64,000 nucleotides of DNA from assembly GCF_900107375.1 (NCBI RefSeq), contig NZ_FNPT01000027.1, positions 1 through 64,000 on the forward strand, in the 5' to 3' direction. The notes beneath the pieces were generated by a model. That model worked only from the letters and a program-made list of their open reading frames with translations. It made no database searches and had not been told where the DNA came from. Of the stretch, positions 51,994-59,348 are shown piece after piece (position 1 is the stretch's first letter; every line of letters starts with the position of its first letter). The DNA is from Lysobacter sp. yr284. Lineage in GTDB: Bacteria > Pseudomonadota > Gammaproteobacteria > Xanthomonadales > Xanthomonadaceae. Made by a program: the position numbers and the translations under genes.

Positions 51994-52036
51994 GGAAAAA
52001 CGACGGGCGCCCGCCCATCGGCGAGCGCCCGCGTCG
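51994..52036 (-). terminator. Probable intrinsic terminator of metE
   Basis: On the minus strand GGGCGCTCGCC and GGCGGGCGCCC pair, with one wobble, around GATG, extended by GACG/CGTC, and are followed by a T run (AAAAA at 51996-52000 on the plus strand). It lies 65 bp after the metE stop. The rest of the 327-bp gap 51773-52099 shows nothing else. Confidence 0.75.
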
Positions 52037-52099
52037 GTGGCGCCGGCCCCGGCGCATGCGCCGCGCACGCGGCGCGACGCATCCGCCGGGTCGCCCGGC

Positions 52100-54379
52100 T
52101 CAGGCCTCGGCGCGCGCCGCCTCGCGCAGGCCTTGCGCCGCGCGCACCATCGCCTGCAGCGCCGCGCGCACCTCCGGCCAGCCGCGGGTCTTCAGGCCGC
52201 AGTCCGGATTGACCCACAGCTGCGCCGGCTCCAGCACGTCCAGCGCCTTGTCCAGCAGCTCGCGCATCTCCGCTTCGTCGGGCACGCGCGGGGAGTGGAT
52301 GTCGTACACGCCCGGGCCGATGCCATTGGGGTAGCGGTAGCGCACGAACGCGTCGAGCAGTTCCATGCGCGAGCGCGAGGTCTCGATCGAGATCACGTCG
52401 GCGTCGAGCGCGGCGACCGCGTCGATGATGTCGTTGAACTCGGCGTAGCACATGTGGGTGTGGATCTGGGTCGCATCGCCCACGCCGCTGGCGGCGAGGC
52501 GGAAGCTTTCGCCGGCCCAGGCCAGGTACGCCGGCCAGTCGGCGCGGCGCAAAGGCAGGCCTTCGCGCAATGCCGGCTCGTCGATCTGGATCGCGGCGAT
52601 ACCGGCGGTTTCCAGGTCCAGCACTTCCTCGCGCAGGGCCAGCGCGATCTGACGGCAGCTGTCGGCGCGCGGCTGGTCGTCGCGCACGAACGACCACTGC
52701 AGGATCGTCACCGGCCCGGTCAGCATGCCCTTGACCGGCTTGGCCGCGTGGTCCTGGGCGAAGCGGCTCCAGTCCACCGTCATCGGCTTGGGCCGGGCCA
52801 CATCGCCGAACAGCACCGGCGGCTTGACGCAGCGCGAGCCGTAGCTCTGCACCCAGCCGTGCGAGGTGAAGGCGAAGCCGTCGAGCTGTTCGCCGAAGTA
52901 CTCGACCATGTCGTTGCGCTCGAACTCGCCGTGCACCAGCACGTCGATGCCGAGCGCTTCCTGCTCGCGCAGGCACTGCACGGTCTCGTTTTCGAGGAAG
53001 GCGCGGTAGCCGGCGTCGTCCAGGCGCCCGGCCTTGTGCTCGGCGCGGGCCTGGCGCACCTGCGCGGTCTGCGGGAACGAGCCGATGGTGGTGGTCGGGA
53101 ACAGCGGCAGCTTGAGGCGCTGCTGCTGCAGTCTGGCGCGCTGCGGATAGGCGCTGGCGCGGCGGGTCATCGCCGGCTCGACCGCGGCCAGGCGCTTGCG
53201 CACCGAGGCGTTGCGCAGCAGCGGCGAGGCCAGGCGCGCGGCGCGCGCGCTGGCGGCCTGGGCCAGTTCGCCTTCGGCCGCGGCGTCGCCGGCCAGCGCG
53301 CCGGCGACCAGGCGCAGCTCTTCGATCTTCTGCTTCGCGTACGCCATCCATTGCCTGAGCGGACCGGGCAGCTTGCGTTCCAGTTCCAGGTCGGTGGGCA
53401 CGTGCAGCAGCGAGCACGACGGCGCCAGCCAGCGCGCGCGCGCGCCGGCGCGGCGGGCCAGGCTCAGCGCGGCGTCGAGGTCGGCGCGCCAGATGTTGCG
53501 GCCGTCGACCACGCCCAGGCTCAGCGCGCGGTCTTGCGGCAGCAACGGCAGCACCGCTTCGAGCTGTTGCGGCGCGCGCGCCAGGTCCAGGTGCAGCGCC
53601 TGGACCGGCAACTGCGCGGCCAGCGCGGCGTTGTCGCCGAGCGCGCCGAAGTAGGTGGCGAGCAGGCGCTGCGGCGAATCGGCCTGGGCCAGGGCGTCGT
53701 AGGCGCGGCGGTAGGCGGCGCGGTCGGCGTCGTCGAGGTCCAGCGCCAGCGCGGGTTCGTCGATCTGCACCCACGACGCGCCGGCCGCCTTGAGCTTGGC
53801 CAGCAATTCGGCGTAGGCCGGCAGCAACGCGTCGAGCAGCTCGCGCGGGTCGCCGCCGTCGCTGCGCTTGCCGAGCTTGAGCAAGGTGACCGGGCCGAGC
53901 AGCACCGGCCGCGCGTCCAGCCCGAGCGCCTGCGCCTGGGCCAGTTCGGCCAGCGGCTTGTCGGCGCGCAGGCAGAAGCGCTGGCCGGGTTCGAACTGCG
54001 GGACCAGGTAGTGGTAGTTGGTGTCGAACCACTTGGTCATTTCCAGCGCGCGCAGGTCGCGGCGCCCGTCCTGCAGGCCGCGGGCGAGGGCGAAGTAGCC
54101 GGTGAGCGGATCGTCCTCGAACGCGGCGCGGTGCGAGGCCGGGATGGCGTCGAACAGCACCGCCGTGTCGAGCACGTGGTCGTACAGCGAGAAATCGTTG
54201 CACGGCACGCTGTCGGCGCCGGCCGCGACGGCCAGGCGCCAGTGGCGTTCGCGCAGTCCGGCGGCGGTGGCCTGCAAGGCGGCCGCGTCGCGGTCGCCCT
54301 TCCAGAACGATTCCAGGGCTTGCTTGAGCTCGCGCCGCGCGCCGATGCGCGGGAAGCCGAGGGTGGTGACGCTGATCAT
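52100..54379 (-). CDS. metE: Cobalamin-independent methionine synthase
   Basis: The product has 759 residues. It transfers methyl from 5-methyltetrahydropteroyl-triglutamate to homocysteine, the last step of methionine synthesis, without B12. The N-terminus [20 protein letters not shown] is conserved. The zinc ligands are present: His and Cys in [10 protein letters not shown], Glu in ISIETSRS and Cys in [11 protein letters not shown]. The start at 54379 is the standard one. It is preceded by a long leader with a cobalamin riboswitch, so it is off when B12 is plentiful. Confidence 0.98.
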   Translation of the reverse strand: MISVTTLGFPRIGARRELKQALESFWKGDRDAAALQATAAGLRERHWRLAVAAGADSVPCNDFSLYDHVLDTAVLFDAIPASHRAAFEDDPLTGYFALARGLQDGRRDLRALEMTKWFDTNYHYLVPQFEPGQRFCLRADKPLAELAQAQALGLDARPVLLGPVTLLKLGKRSDGGDPRELLDALLPAYAELLAKLKAAGASWVQIDEPALALDLDDADRAAYRRAYDALAQADSPQRLLATYFGALGDNAALAAQLPVQALHLDLARAPQQLEAVLPLLPQDRALSLGVVDGRNIWRADLDAALSLARRAGARARWLAPSCSLLHVPTDLELERKLPGPLRQWMAYAKQKIEELRLVAGALAGDAAAEGELAQAASARAARLASPLLRNASVRKRLAAVEPAMTRRASAYPQRARLQQQRLKLPLFPTTTIGSFPQTAQVRQARAEHKAGRLDDAGYRAFLENETVQCLREQEALGIDVLVHGEFERNDMVEYFGEQLDGFAFTSHGWVQSYGSRCVKPPVLFGDVARPKPMTVDWSRFAQDHAAKPVKGMLTGPVTILQWSFVRDDQPRADSCRQIALALREEVLDLETAGIAAIQIDEPALREGLPLRRADWPAYLAWAGESFRLAASGVGDATQIHTHMCYAEFNDIIDAVAALDADVISIETSRSRMELLDAFVRYRYPNGIGPGVYDIHSPRVPDEAEMRELLDKALDVLEPAQLWVNPDCGLKTRGWPEVRAALQAMVRAAQGLREAARAEA

Positions 54380-54586
54380 GATCAATACCTGCGATGCGTG
54401 GGCATGACGCAGGGCAACGAAGGAGACCACGGCCGCACCGGTCCGCACGCGGGTGCGCCGGACTGCGGATCGATCCGTTGGCTTCGACCTCCGCCCCCGC
54501 GGGCGAGCCGGCCCGCCGCGCGCACCGCGCGGACGCGACGGCGAAGCGGGACCGGAGTCGGACGGAAGGCGCACCTTCCGGTCGCG

Positions 54587-54815
54587 GCAGGTCTTCGGGC
54601 TCGGGACGTGGGCGCGGCGGCGTGGCCGGTGCGGCGCGCGAGTCCATCCACTCGCGCGCCGGCGCCGGCCTCGACCGCCTCGCCGCTCCTACTGAGGCCG
54701 CTTCCCAGGCGTACCGCCCAGTGCCATGGCCCGTTCGTTTCCCATACCGCTGCGGGGCAGCTCCGGATTCGCACCGGATTCCCTCTGGCCGGCCATGGCG
54801 CGAACCATGGCCGGC
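54587..54815 (-). promoter_or_regulatory. Cobalamin (adenosylcobalamin) riboswitch, metE leader
   Basis: Read on the minus strand, the conserved blocks appear in order: AGGGAATCCGGTGCGAATCC (near 54784-54765), GCTGCCCCGCAGCGGTATGG (B12-box core, near 54761-54742), GGCACTGGGC (near 54727-54718), GCCTGGGAAG (54710-54701) and CCCGAGCCCGAAGACCTGC (54605-54587). This is the Rfam cobalamin-aptamer layout. About 210 nt separate it from the metE start, with a GGAAGG/CCTTCC hairpin just after the aptamer. The boundaries are approximate. Confidence 0.93.
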
Positions 54816-54821
54816 GTGTCC

Positions 54822-54847
54822 CATCGCTTTATCTGCATGAAGCGATG
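54822..54847. promoter_or_regulatory. 26-bp palindrome between metE promoter and riboswitch
   Basis: CATCGCTT (54822-54829) and AAGCGATG (54840-54847) are perfect 8-bp arms around TATCTGCATG. By the promoter call it covers roughly +11 to +36 of the metE transcript. It is a candidate operator for a methionine-pathway regulator (SahR- or MetR-like, inferred), or an RNA hairpin ahead of the aptamer. Confidence 0.6.
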
Positions 54848-54864
54848 TTCACCGAGACGCCGCC

Positions 54865-54893
54865 AAGGTACGCAGCGGCCCGGGCGAAGTCAA
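54865..54893 (-). promoter_or_regulatory. Probable sigma-70 promoter of metE
   Basis: On the minus strand TTGACT (54893-54888) and TACCTT (54870-54865) are 17 bp apart. The predicted start of transcription is near 54858, giving a leader of about 480 nt that contains the palindrome and the riboswitch. Confidence 0.55.
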
Positions 54894-54937
54894 ATGACAT
54901 GCGGCGTTCTGCGGGGGCGGTCGCAGCGGGGACCACA

Positions 54938-55035
54938 GCGTCGGGCCCGAAGGCCCTCGCACGGCCGCCGGAGCCTGCGGCCGTCCCACCCTGCAGCAAA
55001 GCGCCCGGCTCATGCGGAACGGCTTTCAGGCCGGA
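54938..55035. repeat. Degenerate REP pair (family A)
   Basis: A reverse arm (GCGTCGGGCCCGAAGGCCCT, from 54940) and a decayed forward arm (TGCGGAACGGCTTTCAGGCC, from about 55014, then GGACGC) lie between the metE promoter and the Clp-like lipoprotein gene. No gene is supported in 54380-55269; the rest of that stretch is metE leader and promoter. Confidence 0.6.
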
Positions 55036-55269
55036 CGCTGTGCGCTGCGAGCGCCGCGCTTCCGCCGCTTTTGCCGCACCTGTCGGTTGCGCGCGCGACC
55101 GGCCCGCCCTCGCCCCAGGTTCATCCGCCCCGCGCCAACATGAAGCCCGGCCCGCCCACGCGCGTTGTGCTCGTTGAGCTTGGACGAGCGTGCCGCTAAC
55201 GTTTGCAGGCGCAGCGCGCGGCGCGGGCCAGGACGGTCCCGCGCGATTCCGACTCCGGTGGCTCGACAC

Positions 55270-56415
55270 ATGTTTTCGCAACGCTCCCCGCTCCTTCCCC
55301 GCAGGCTCCTGGCCGTCGCGTTCGCCTCGCTGTGCGCGCTGGCGCTGGCCGCCTGCGGCCGGGACGCGCCGGCGCCGCCGGCCGCGGCGGTGACCCTGGG
55401 CAGCCAGAACGAGACGCCCAAGCCGGCGCCGGCGGCGGTCAGCGAAGAGGACATCCTCAAGGGCACCTACTGGCCGCCGGCCAAGCTCGACGGCGGCACC
55501 GCCCGGATCAGCTGCGAATACGACTACCCGCGCTTCGGCGACGGCGACACCCTGGAATCGCTGGACTTCTTCAGCCTGGTCGACGCGATGTCGCCGTGCC
55601 AGCAGCGCGGGGTGGTGCGGGTGCGCTACCAGGGCAAGATCGGCGCCGGCTTCACCGCGCTGGCGCAGCGGGTCGCGGCGATGGCCGCGCGCATGGAGAT
55701 CCCGACCCGCATCCTCGACATCGACTCCAGCGGCGGCCACGTCGAGGAAGCGCTGCGCGCCGGCGACACCATCGCCGAGTCGGGCTGGGCGATCTGGGTG
55801 CGCGAGAACTCGGTCTGCCACAGCGCCTGCGTGCTGGTGCTGGCGGCCGGCGACACCCGCTCGATCGAGGGCAAGGTCGGCATCCACCGGCTGATGCGCG
55901 ACCGCTCCACCGCGACCTCGCGCGCCGAACTCAGCCGCGAGCTGCGCGCGATCAACCAGCAGGTGCGCGATTACCTGGAGCGCAACGGCGTGGCCACCGC
56001 GGTCTCGGACCTGATGATGACCGTGGCCAACCGCGACCTGCGCATCCTGACCCCGGACGAACTCAAGCAATACGGCCTGGACGGCACCAACGCCGCCCAG
56101 GACGACCTCGACCGGATCCGCCTGGCGCGCAAGTGCGGCGACGACTTCGTCCGCCGCCGCGAATCCTTCCGCCGCGCCTTCGACGCGCAGTGCATGGGCA
56201 CCGGCAAGAGCTTCGAATCGATGCCCGAATGCGCCAAGGAACTGCAGGCCAAGTTCGGCTTCCCCGACAAGGCCTGCCCCGGCGAGAGCCCGGCCGACCT
56301 GTACGCGCGCGACCTGCCGCCGCCGTTGCTGGACGAAGCCGCCTTGTCCGCGGCGGACGCCGCCGCGGACAAGGGCGCCGACAAGCCGGAGCAGGGCGAG
56401 AAGGCCGCGAAGTAA
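55270..56415 (+). CDS. Lipoprotein with Clp/crotonase-like fold, hypothetical
   Basis: The product has 381 residues, with ATG at 55270 just before a lipoprotein signal (lipobox LAAC, Cys about 30). The central region (ILDIDSSGGHVEEALRAGDT; RENSVCHSACVLVLAAGDTR; GKVGIHRL) matches the ClpP/SppA-like serine hydrolase fold seen in periplasmic hypothetical proteins: the Ser of CHSAC is the candidate nucleophile and the His of GIHR the general base. The C-terminal part contains four Cys and a charged Ala/Lys tail. Location and activity are inferred. Confidence 0.85.
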   Translation: MFSQRSPLLPRRLLAVAFASLCALALAACGRDAPAPPAAAVTLGSQNETPKPAPAAVSEEDILKGTYWPPAKLDGGTARISCEYDYPRFGDGDTLESLDFFSLVDAMSPCQQRGVVRVRYQGKIGAGFTALAQRVAAMAARMEIPTRILDIDSSGGHVEEALRAGDTIAESGWAIWVRENSVCHSACVLVLAAGDTRSIEGKVGIHRLMRDRSTATSRAELSRELRAINQQVRDYLERNGVATAVSDLMMTVANRDLRILTPDELKQYGLDGTNAAQDDLDRIRLARKCGDDFVRRRESFRRAFDAQCMGTGKSFESMPECAKELQAKFGFPDKACPGESPADLYARDLPPPLLDEAALSAADAAADKGADKPEQGEKAAK

Positions 56416-56460
56416 ACGCCGGCATCGCCGGCTTCTGGCCGGCGACGCCGGCGCGGGCGC

Positions 56461-57507
56461 TTACCAGTCGCGCCGCACCTGCGCGCCGCCGAACATCGCG
56501 CCGACGATCCCGGGCAGGGCCAGGAAATCGTGCGGGAACCCCAGCGCGATCGCGCTCGCCCGTTCCAGCCGTTCCAACTGGGCGGCGCTCAGAGCGAGCT
56601 CCAACGCGCCCAGGTTCTGCACCAGTTGCGCTTCGGTGCGCGCGCCGATCACCGGCACGATCGCGCCCGGCCGCTGCAGCAGCCAGGCCAGCGCGACCTG
56701 CGCCGCCGGGCGTTCGAGTTCGCGCGCGATGCCGACCACGACCTCGGCGATCGCGAGCGCGCGCTCGGTCAGCGCGCCGTTGCCGATCGCCACCGCGCGC
56801 CGGCCCTGGGCGGTGGCCGGGTCGAGATCGGCGCGCGAGTACTTGCCGGTCAGCACGCCCGAGGCCAGCGGCGACCACGCGCTCACGCCCAGGCCGAGTT
56901 CGCGCGCCATCGGCAGCAGTTCGCGTTCGCTGTCGCGCTGGGCCAGGCTGTATTCGGTCTGCAGCGCCACCAGCGGCGACCAGCCGCGCAGTTCGGCCAG
57001 GGTCTGCATGCGCGCGGCCTGCCACGCCGGCAGGTCGGAGACGCCGGCATACAAGACCTTGCCCGCGCGCACGAGGTCGTCGAAGCCGCGCATGACTTCC
57101 TCGACCGGCGTGGTCGCGTCCCAGGCGTGCAGGTAGAGCAGGTCGATGTAGTCGGTGCCGAGCCGGCGCAGGCTGGCTTCGACCGAACGGCGCAGGTTCT
57201 TGCGGTGGTTGCCGCCGGCGTTGGGGTCGCCGGGATCGGTACACAGCGAGAACTTGGTGGCGATCACCAGGCGATCGCGGCGGCCTTGGGCGAACTGGCC
57301 GAGCAGGGTTTCGGAACTGCCGCCGGTGTAGAAATTCGCGGTGTCGAAATAATTGCCGCCGCGTTCGAGGTAGGCGTCGAACACGCGCCGGGCTTCGGTG
57401 GCGTCGCTGCCCCAGCCCCAATCCTCGCCGAAGGTCATGGTGCCCAGGCAGATCGGGCTGATGCGCAGGCCGCAGCGGCCGAGGGTGCGGTAGTGGTCCA
57501 GTTGCAT
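56461..57507 (-). CDS. Aldo/keto reductase
   Basis: The product has 348 residues, an NADPH-dependent carbonyl reductase of the TIM-barrel family. It starts LDHYRTLGRCGLRISPICLG. Catalytic residues are visible: Asp/Tyr in YFDTANFYTGGSSETLLGQF, Lys in LVIATKFSL and His in DLLYLHAWDATTPVEEVMRG. The C-terminal NADP-binding region is VPVIGARTEAQLVQNL. The substrate is unknown. Confidence 0.95.
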   Translation of the reverse strand: MQLDHYRTLGRCGLRISPICLGTMTFGEDWGWGSDATEARRVFDAYLERGGNYFDTANFYTGGSSETLLGQFAQGRRDRLVIATKFSLCTDPGDPNAGGNHRKNLRRSVEASLRRLGTDYIDLLYLHAWDATTPVEEVMRGFDDLVRAGKVLYAGVSDLPAWQAARMQTLAELRGWSPLVALQTEYSLAQRDSERELLPMARELGLGVSAWSPLASGVLTGKYSRADLDPATAQGRRAVAIGNGALTERALAIAEVVVGIARELERPAAQVALAWLLQRPGAIVPVIGARTEAQLVQNLGALELALSAAQLERLERASAIALGFPHDFLALPGIVGAMFGGAQVRRDW

Positions 57508-57617
57508 CGCGGTATCCGTGGTGGAAGTGCGATGACTGTAGAAACCGCGCGCGCTGCGGAATATCCGCAGCTTGCGCCGGCGCGGCGGTGCGCCGGATCG
57601 CTGTGTTGCAGCGTTGG

Positions 57618-57998
57618 TTACGCCTGCGCGGCCGGCAGCGGCGGGACCGCGGTCGGCTTGCCCTCGACGTCGAGCGCGATCATGGTGAAGCGCCCGCGCG
57701 TGGCCAGTTGCGATTCGCCGGTCAGCAGGTCTTCGCGGATCATTTCCACTTCGACCTGCATCGAGGTGCGGCCGGTCTCGACCACGCGCGCGATCAGCTC
57801 GACCAGCGCGCCCTTGGGCACCGGCAGGTGGAAGTCGATCTGCTCCGAGCGCGCGGTGACCACGGTGCGGCGCGCGTAGCGCGAAGCGGCGATGAAGGCG
57901 GCCTTGTCCATCCACGCCAGCGCCTGGCCGCCGAACAGCGTGCCCAGGTGGTTGGTGTGGTCGGGGAAGACGATCTCGGTCATGCGGGCTTCGGTCAT
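57618..57998 (-). CDS. Acyl-CoA thioesterase (hotdog fold)
   Basis: The product is 126 residues from the ATG at 57998, which gives the family N-terminus MTEARMTEIVFPDHTNHLG; the frame stays open to an ATG at 58043 (141 residues). FPDHTNHLGTLFGGQALAWM with the catalytic Asp nearby, and SEQIDFHLPVPKGALVELIA, identify a YciA/BFIT-type acyl-CoA thioesterase that hydrolyses acyl-CoA esters in the cytoplasm. It is on the same strand as the aldo/keto reductase, 110 bp upstream of it. Confidence 0.92.
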   Translation of the reverse strand: MTEARMTEIVFPDHTNHLGTLFGGQALAWMDKAAFIAASRYARRTVVTARSEQIDFHLPVPKGALVELIARVVETGRTSMQVEVEMIREDLLTGESQLATRGRFTMIALDVEGKPTAVPPLPAAQA

Positions 57999-58059
57999 GG
58001 CGGAGGTGTCGGCAGAGGCGTTGGGGGAGATTAGATCGAACATTCCAGGGCGAACTGCT

Positions 58060-58168
58060 CCCTCTCCCGCTTGCGGGAGAGGGTTGGGGTGAGGGAAAAC
58101 GGTTGCGAAGATGTTGGGCGAGGGCGTTTGCCCTCACCCCAACCCCTCTCCCGCAAGCGGGAGAGGGG
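58060..58168. repeat. Long inverted repeat (family C) after nrdB
   Basis: The arm at 58060-58095 (CCCTCTCCCGCTTGCGGGAG, then AGGGTTGGGGTGAGGG) is repeated almost exactly in inverse at 58131-58168. Each arm itself contains the hairpin CTCCCGC-TT/AA-GCGGGAG. It lies between nrdB and the thioesterase gene and would form a large cruciform or a strong RNA stem. Confidence 0.9.
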
Positions 58169-58195
58169 CTTAGAGCGCGGAGAGGGCTCGGAGCG

Positions 58196-59212
58196 TCAGA
58201 ACGCCTCGTCGAACGCCACTTCGCCCTGCACGCCGACCTGGTATGCCGACACCCGGCGCTCGAAGAAGTTGGTGACTTCCTGCACGTCCTGCAGGTCCAT
58301 GAACGCGAACGGATTGGTCGAACCGAAGTGCTTGGGCATGCCGAGCTGGGCCATGCGCTGGTCGGCGCAGTATTCCAGGTACTGGCGCATGTCCTTCAGC
58401 GACAGGCCGACCACGCCGCCGGACAGCACGTCCTGGGCGAACAGGTACTCGCACTCCACCGCCTCTTCGAACATCTTCACCACCTGCGCGCGCAGGTCGG
58501 CGTCGAACAGGTCAGGCTCTTCCTCGCGCGCGGTGCGGATGACTTCGAACGCGAACGCCATGTGGCAGCTCTCGTCGCGGAACACCCAGTTGGTGCCCGA
58601 AGCCAGGCCGTTGAGCAGGCCGCGCGAGCGCAGGTAATACACGTAGGCGAAGGCGGCGAAGAAGAACAGGCCCTCGATGCAGCCGGCGAAGCAGATCAGG
58701 TTCAGCAGGAACTGGCGGCGCTGCTCGCGCGTCTCGACCCGCTTCACCCCCTGGATCGAGTCGATCCAGCGGAAGCAGAACTCGGCCTTGGCCCGGATCG
58801 AGGGAATGTTCTCGACCGCGTCGAAGGCCTTGGCGCGCTCGTTCGGGTCGGGCAGGTAGGTGTCGAGCAGGGTCAGGTAGAACTGCACGTGCAGCGCTTC
58901 CTCGTACAGCTGCCGCGACAGGTACATGCGCGCCTCGGGCGCGTTGATGTGCTGGTACAGGTTCAGCACCAGGTTGTTGGCGACGATGCTGTCGCCGGTG
59001 GCGAAGAACGCCACCAGCCGCTCGACCAGATGCCGCTCAGCCGGGCCGAACTTGTGCTTGAGGTCGTTGACGTCCTGCGAGAAATCCACCTCCTCGACGG
59101 TCCAGGTGTTGCGGATGGCGTCGCGGTACATCTCGTAGAACTGCGCGTAGCGCATCGGGCGCAGGGTGAGATCGAAGCCGGGATCGAGCAGGCGGGGCGG
59201 GGCGATGGACAT
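58196..59212 (-). CDS. nrdB: Ribonucleoside-diphosphate reductase subunit beta (class Ia)
   Basis: The product has 338 residues and carries the diiron centre and tyrosyl radical that start catalysis in NrdA. Metal ligands are visible in order: Asp in FFATGDSIVANN, Glu/His in EEALHVQFYLTLL, Glu in CIEGLFFFAA and Glu/His in RDESCHMAFAFE. The radical Tyr lies four residues after the first His (HVQFY). Start 59212 gives MSIAPPRLLDPGF; the upstream frame reads a repeat. It follows nrdA with a 136-bp gap filled by an inverted repeat. Confidence 0.97.
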   Translation of the reverse strand: MSIAPPRLLDPGFDLTLRPMRYAQFYEMYRDAIRNTWTVEEVDFSQDVNDLKHKFGPAERHLVERLVAFFATGDSIVANNLVLNLYQHINAPEARMYLSRQLYEEALHVQFYLTLLDTYLPDPNERAKAFDAVENIPSIRAKAEFCFRWIDSIQGVKRVETREQRRQFLLNLICFAGCIEGLFFFAAFAYVYYLRSRGLLNGLASGTNWVFRDESCHMAFAFEVIRTAREEEPDLFDADLRAQVVKMFEEAVECEYLFAQDVLSGGVVGLSLKDMRQYLEYCADQRMAQLGMPKHFGSTNPFAFMDLQDVQEVTNFFERRVSAYQVGVQGEVAFDEAF

Positions 59213-59230
59213 GAGTGTTCCTTGTTGCTG

Positions 59231-59336
59231 CTCCCTTCTCCCGCTTGCGGGAGAAGGTGCCCGAAGGGCGGATGAGGGCGGTGGGGGCGCGACAGCGGCC
59301 CTCACCCCGACCCCTCTCCCGCGAGCGGGAGAGGGG
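59231..59336. repeat. Long inverted repeat (family C) between nrdA and nrdB
   Basis: A first arm (CTTCTCCCGCTTGCGGGAGA, 59235-59254, through GATGAGGG ending 59278) and a second arm (CCCTCACCCCGACCCCTCTC, 59299-59318, to 59336) are relatives of the element at 58060-58168, with the first arm interrupted by GTGCCCGAAGGGC. It fills almost the whole nrdA-nrdB gap. Confidence 0.88.
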
Positions 59337-59348
59337 CTTTGAAGCGTC

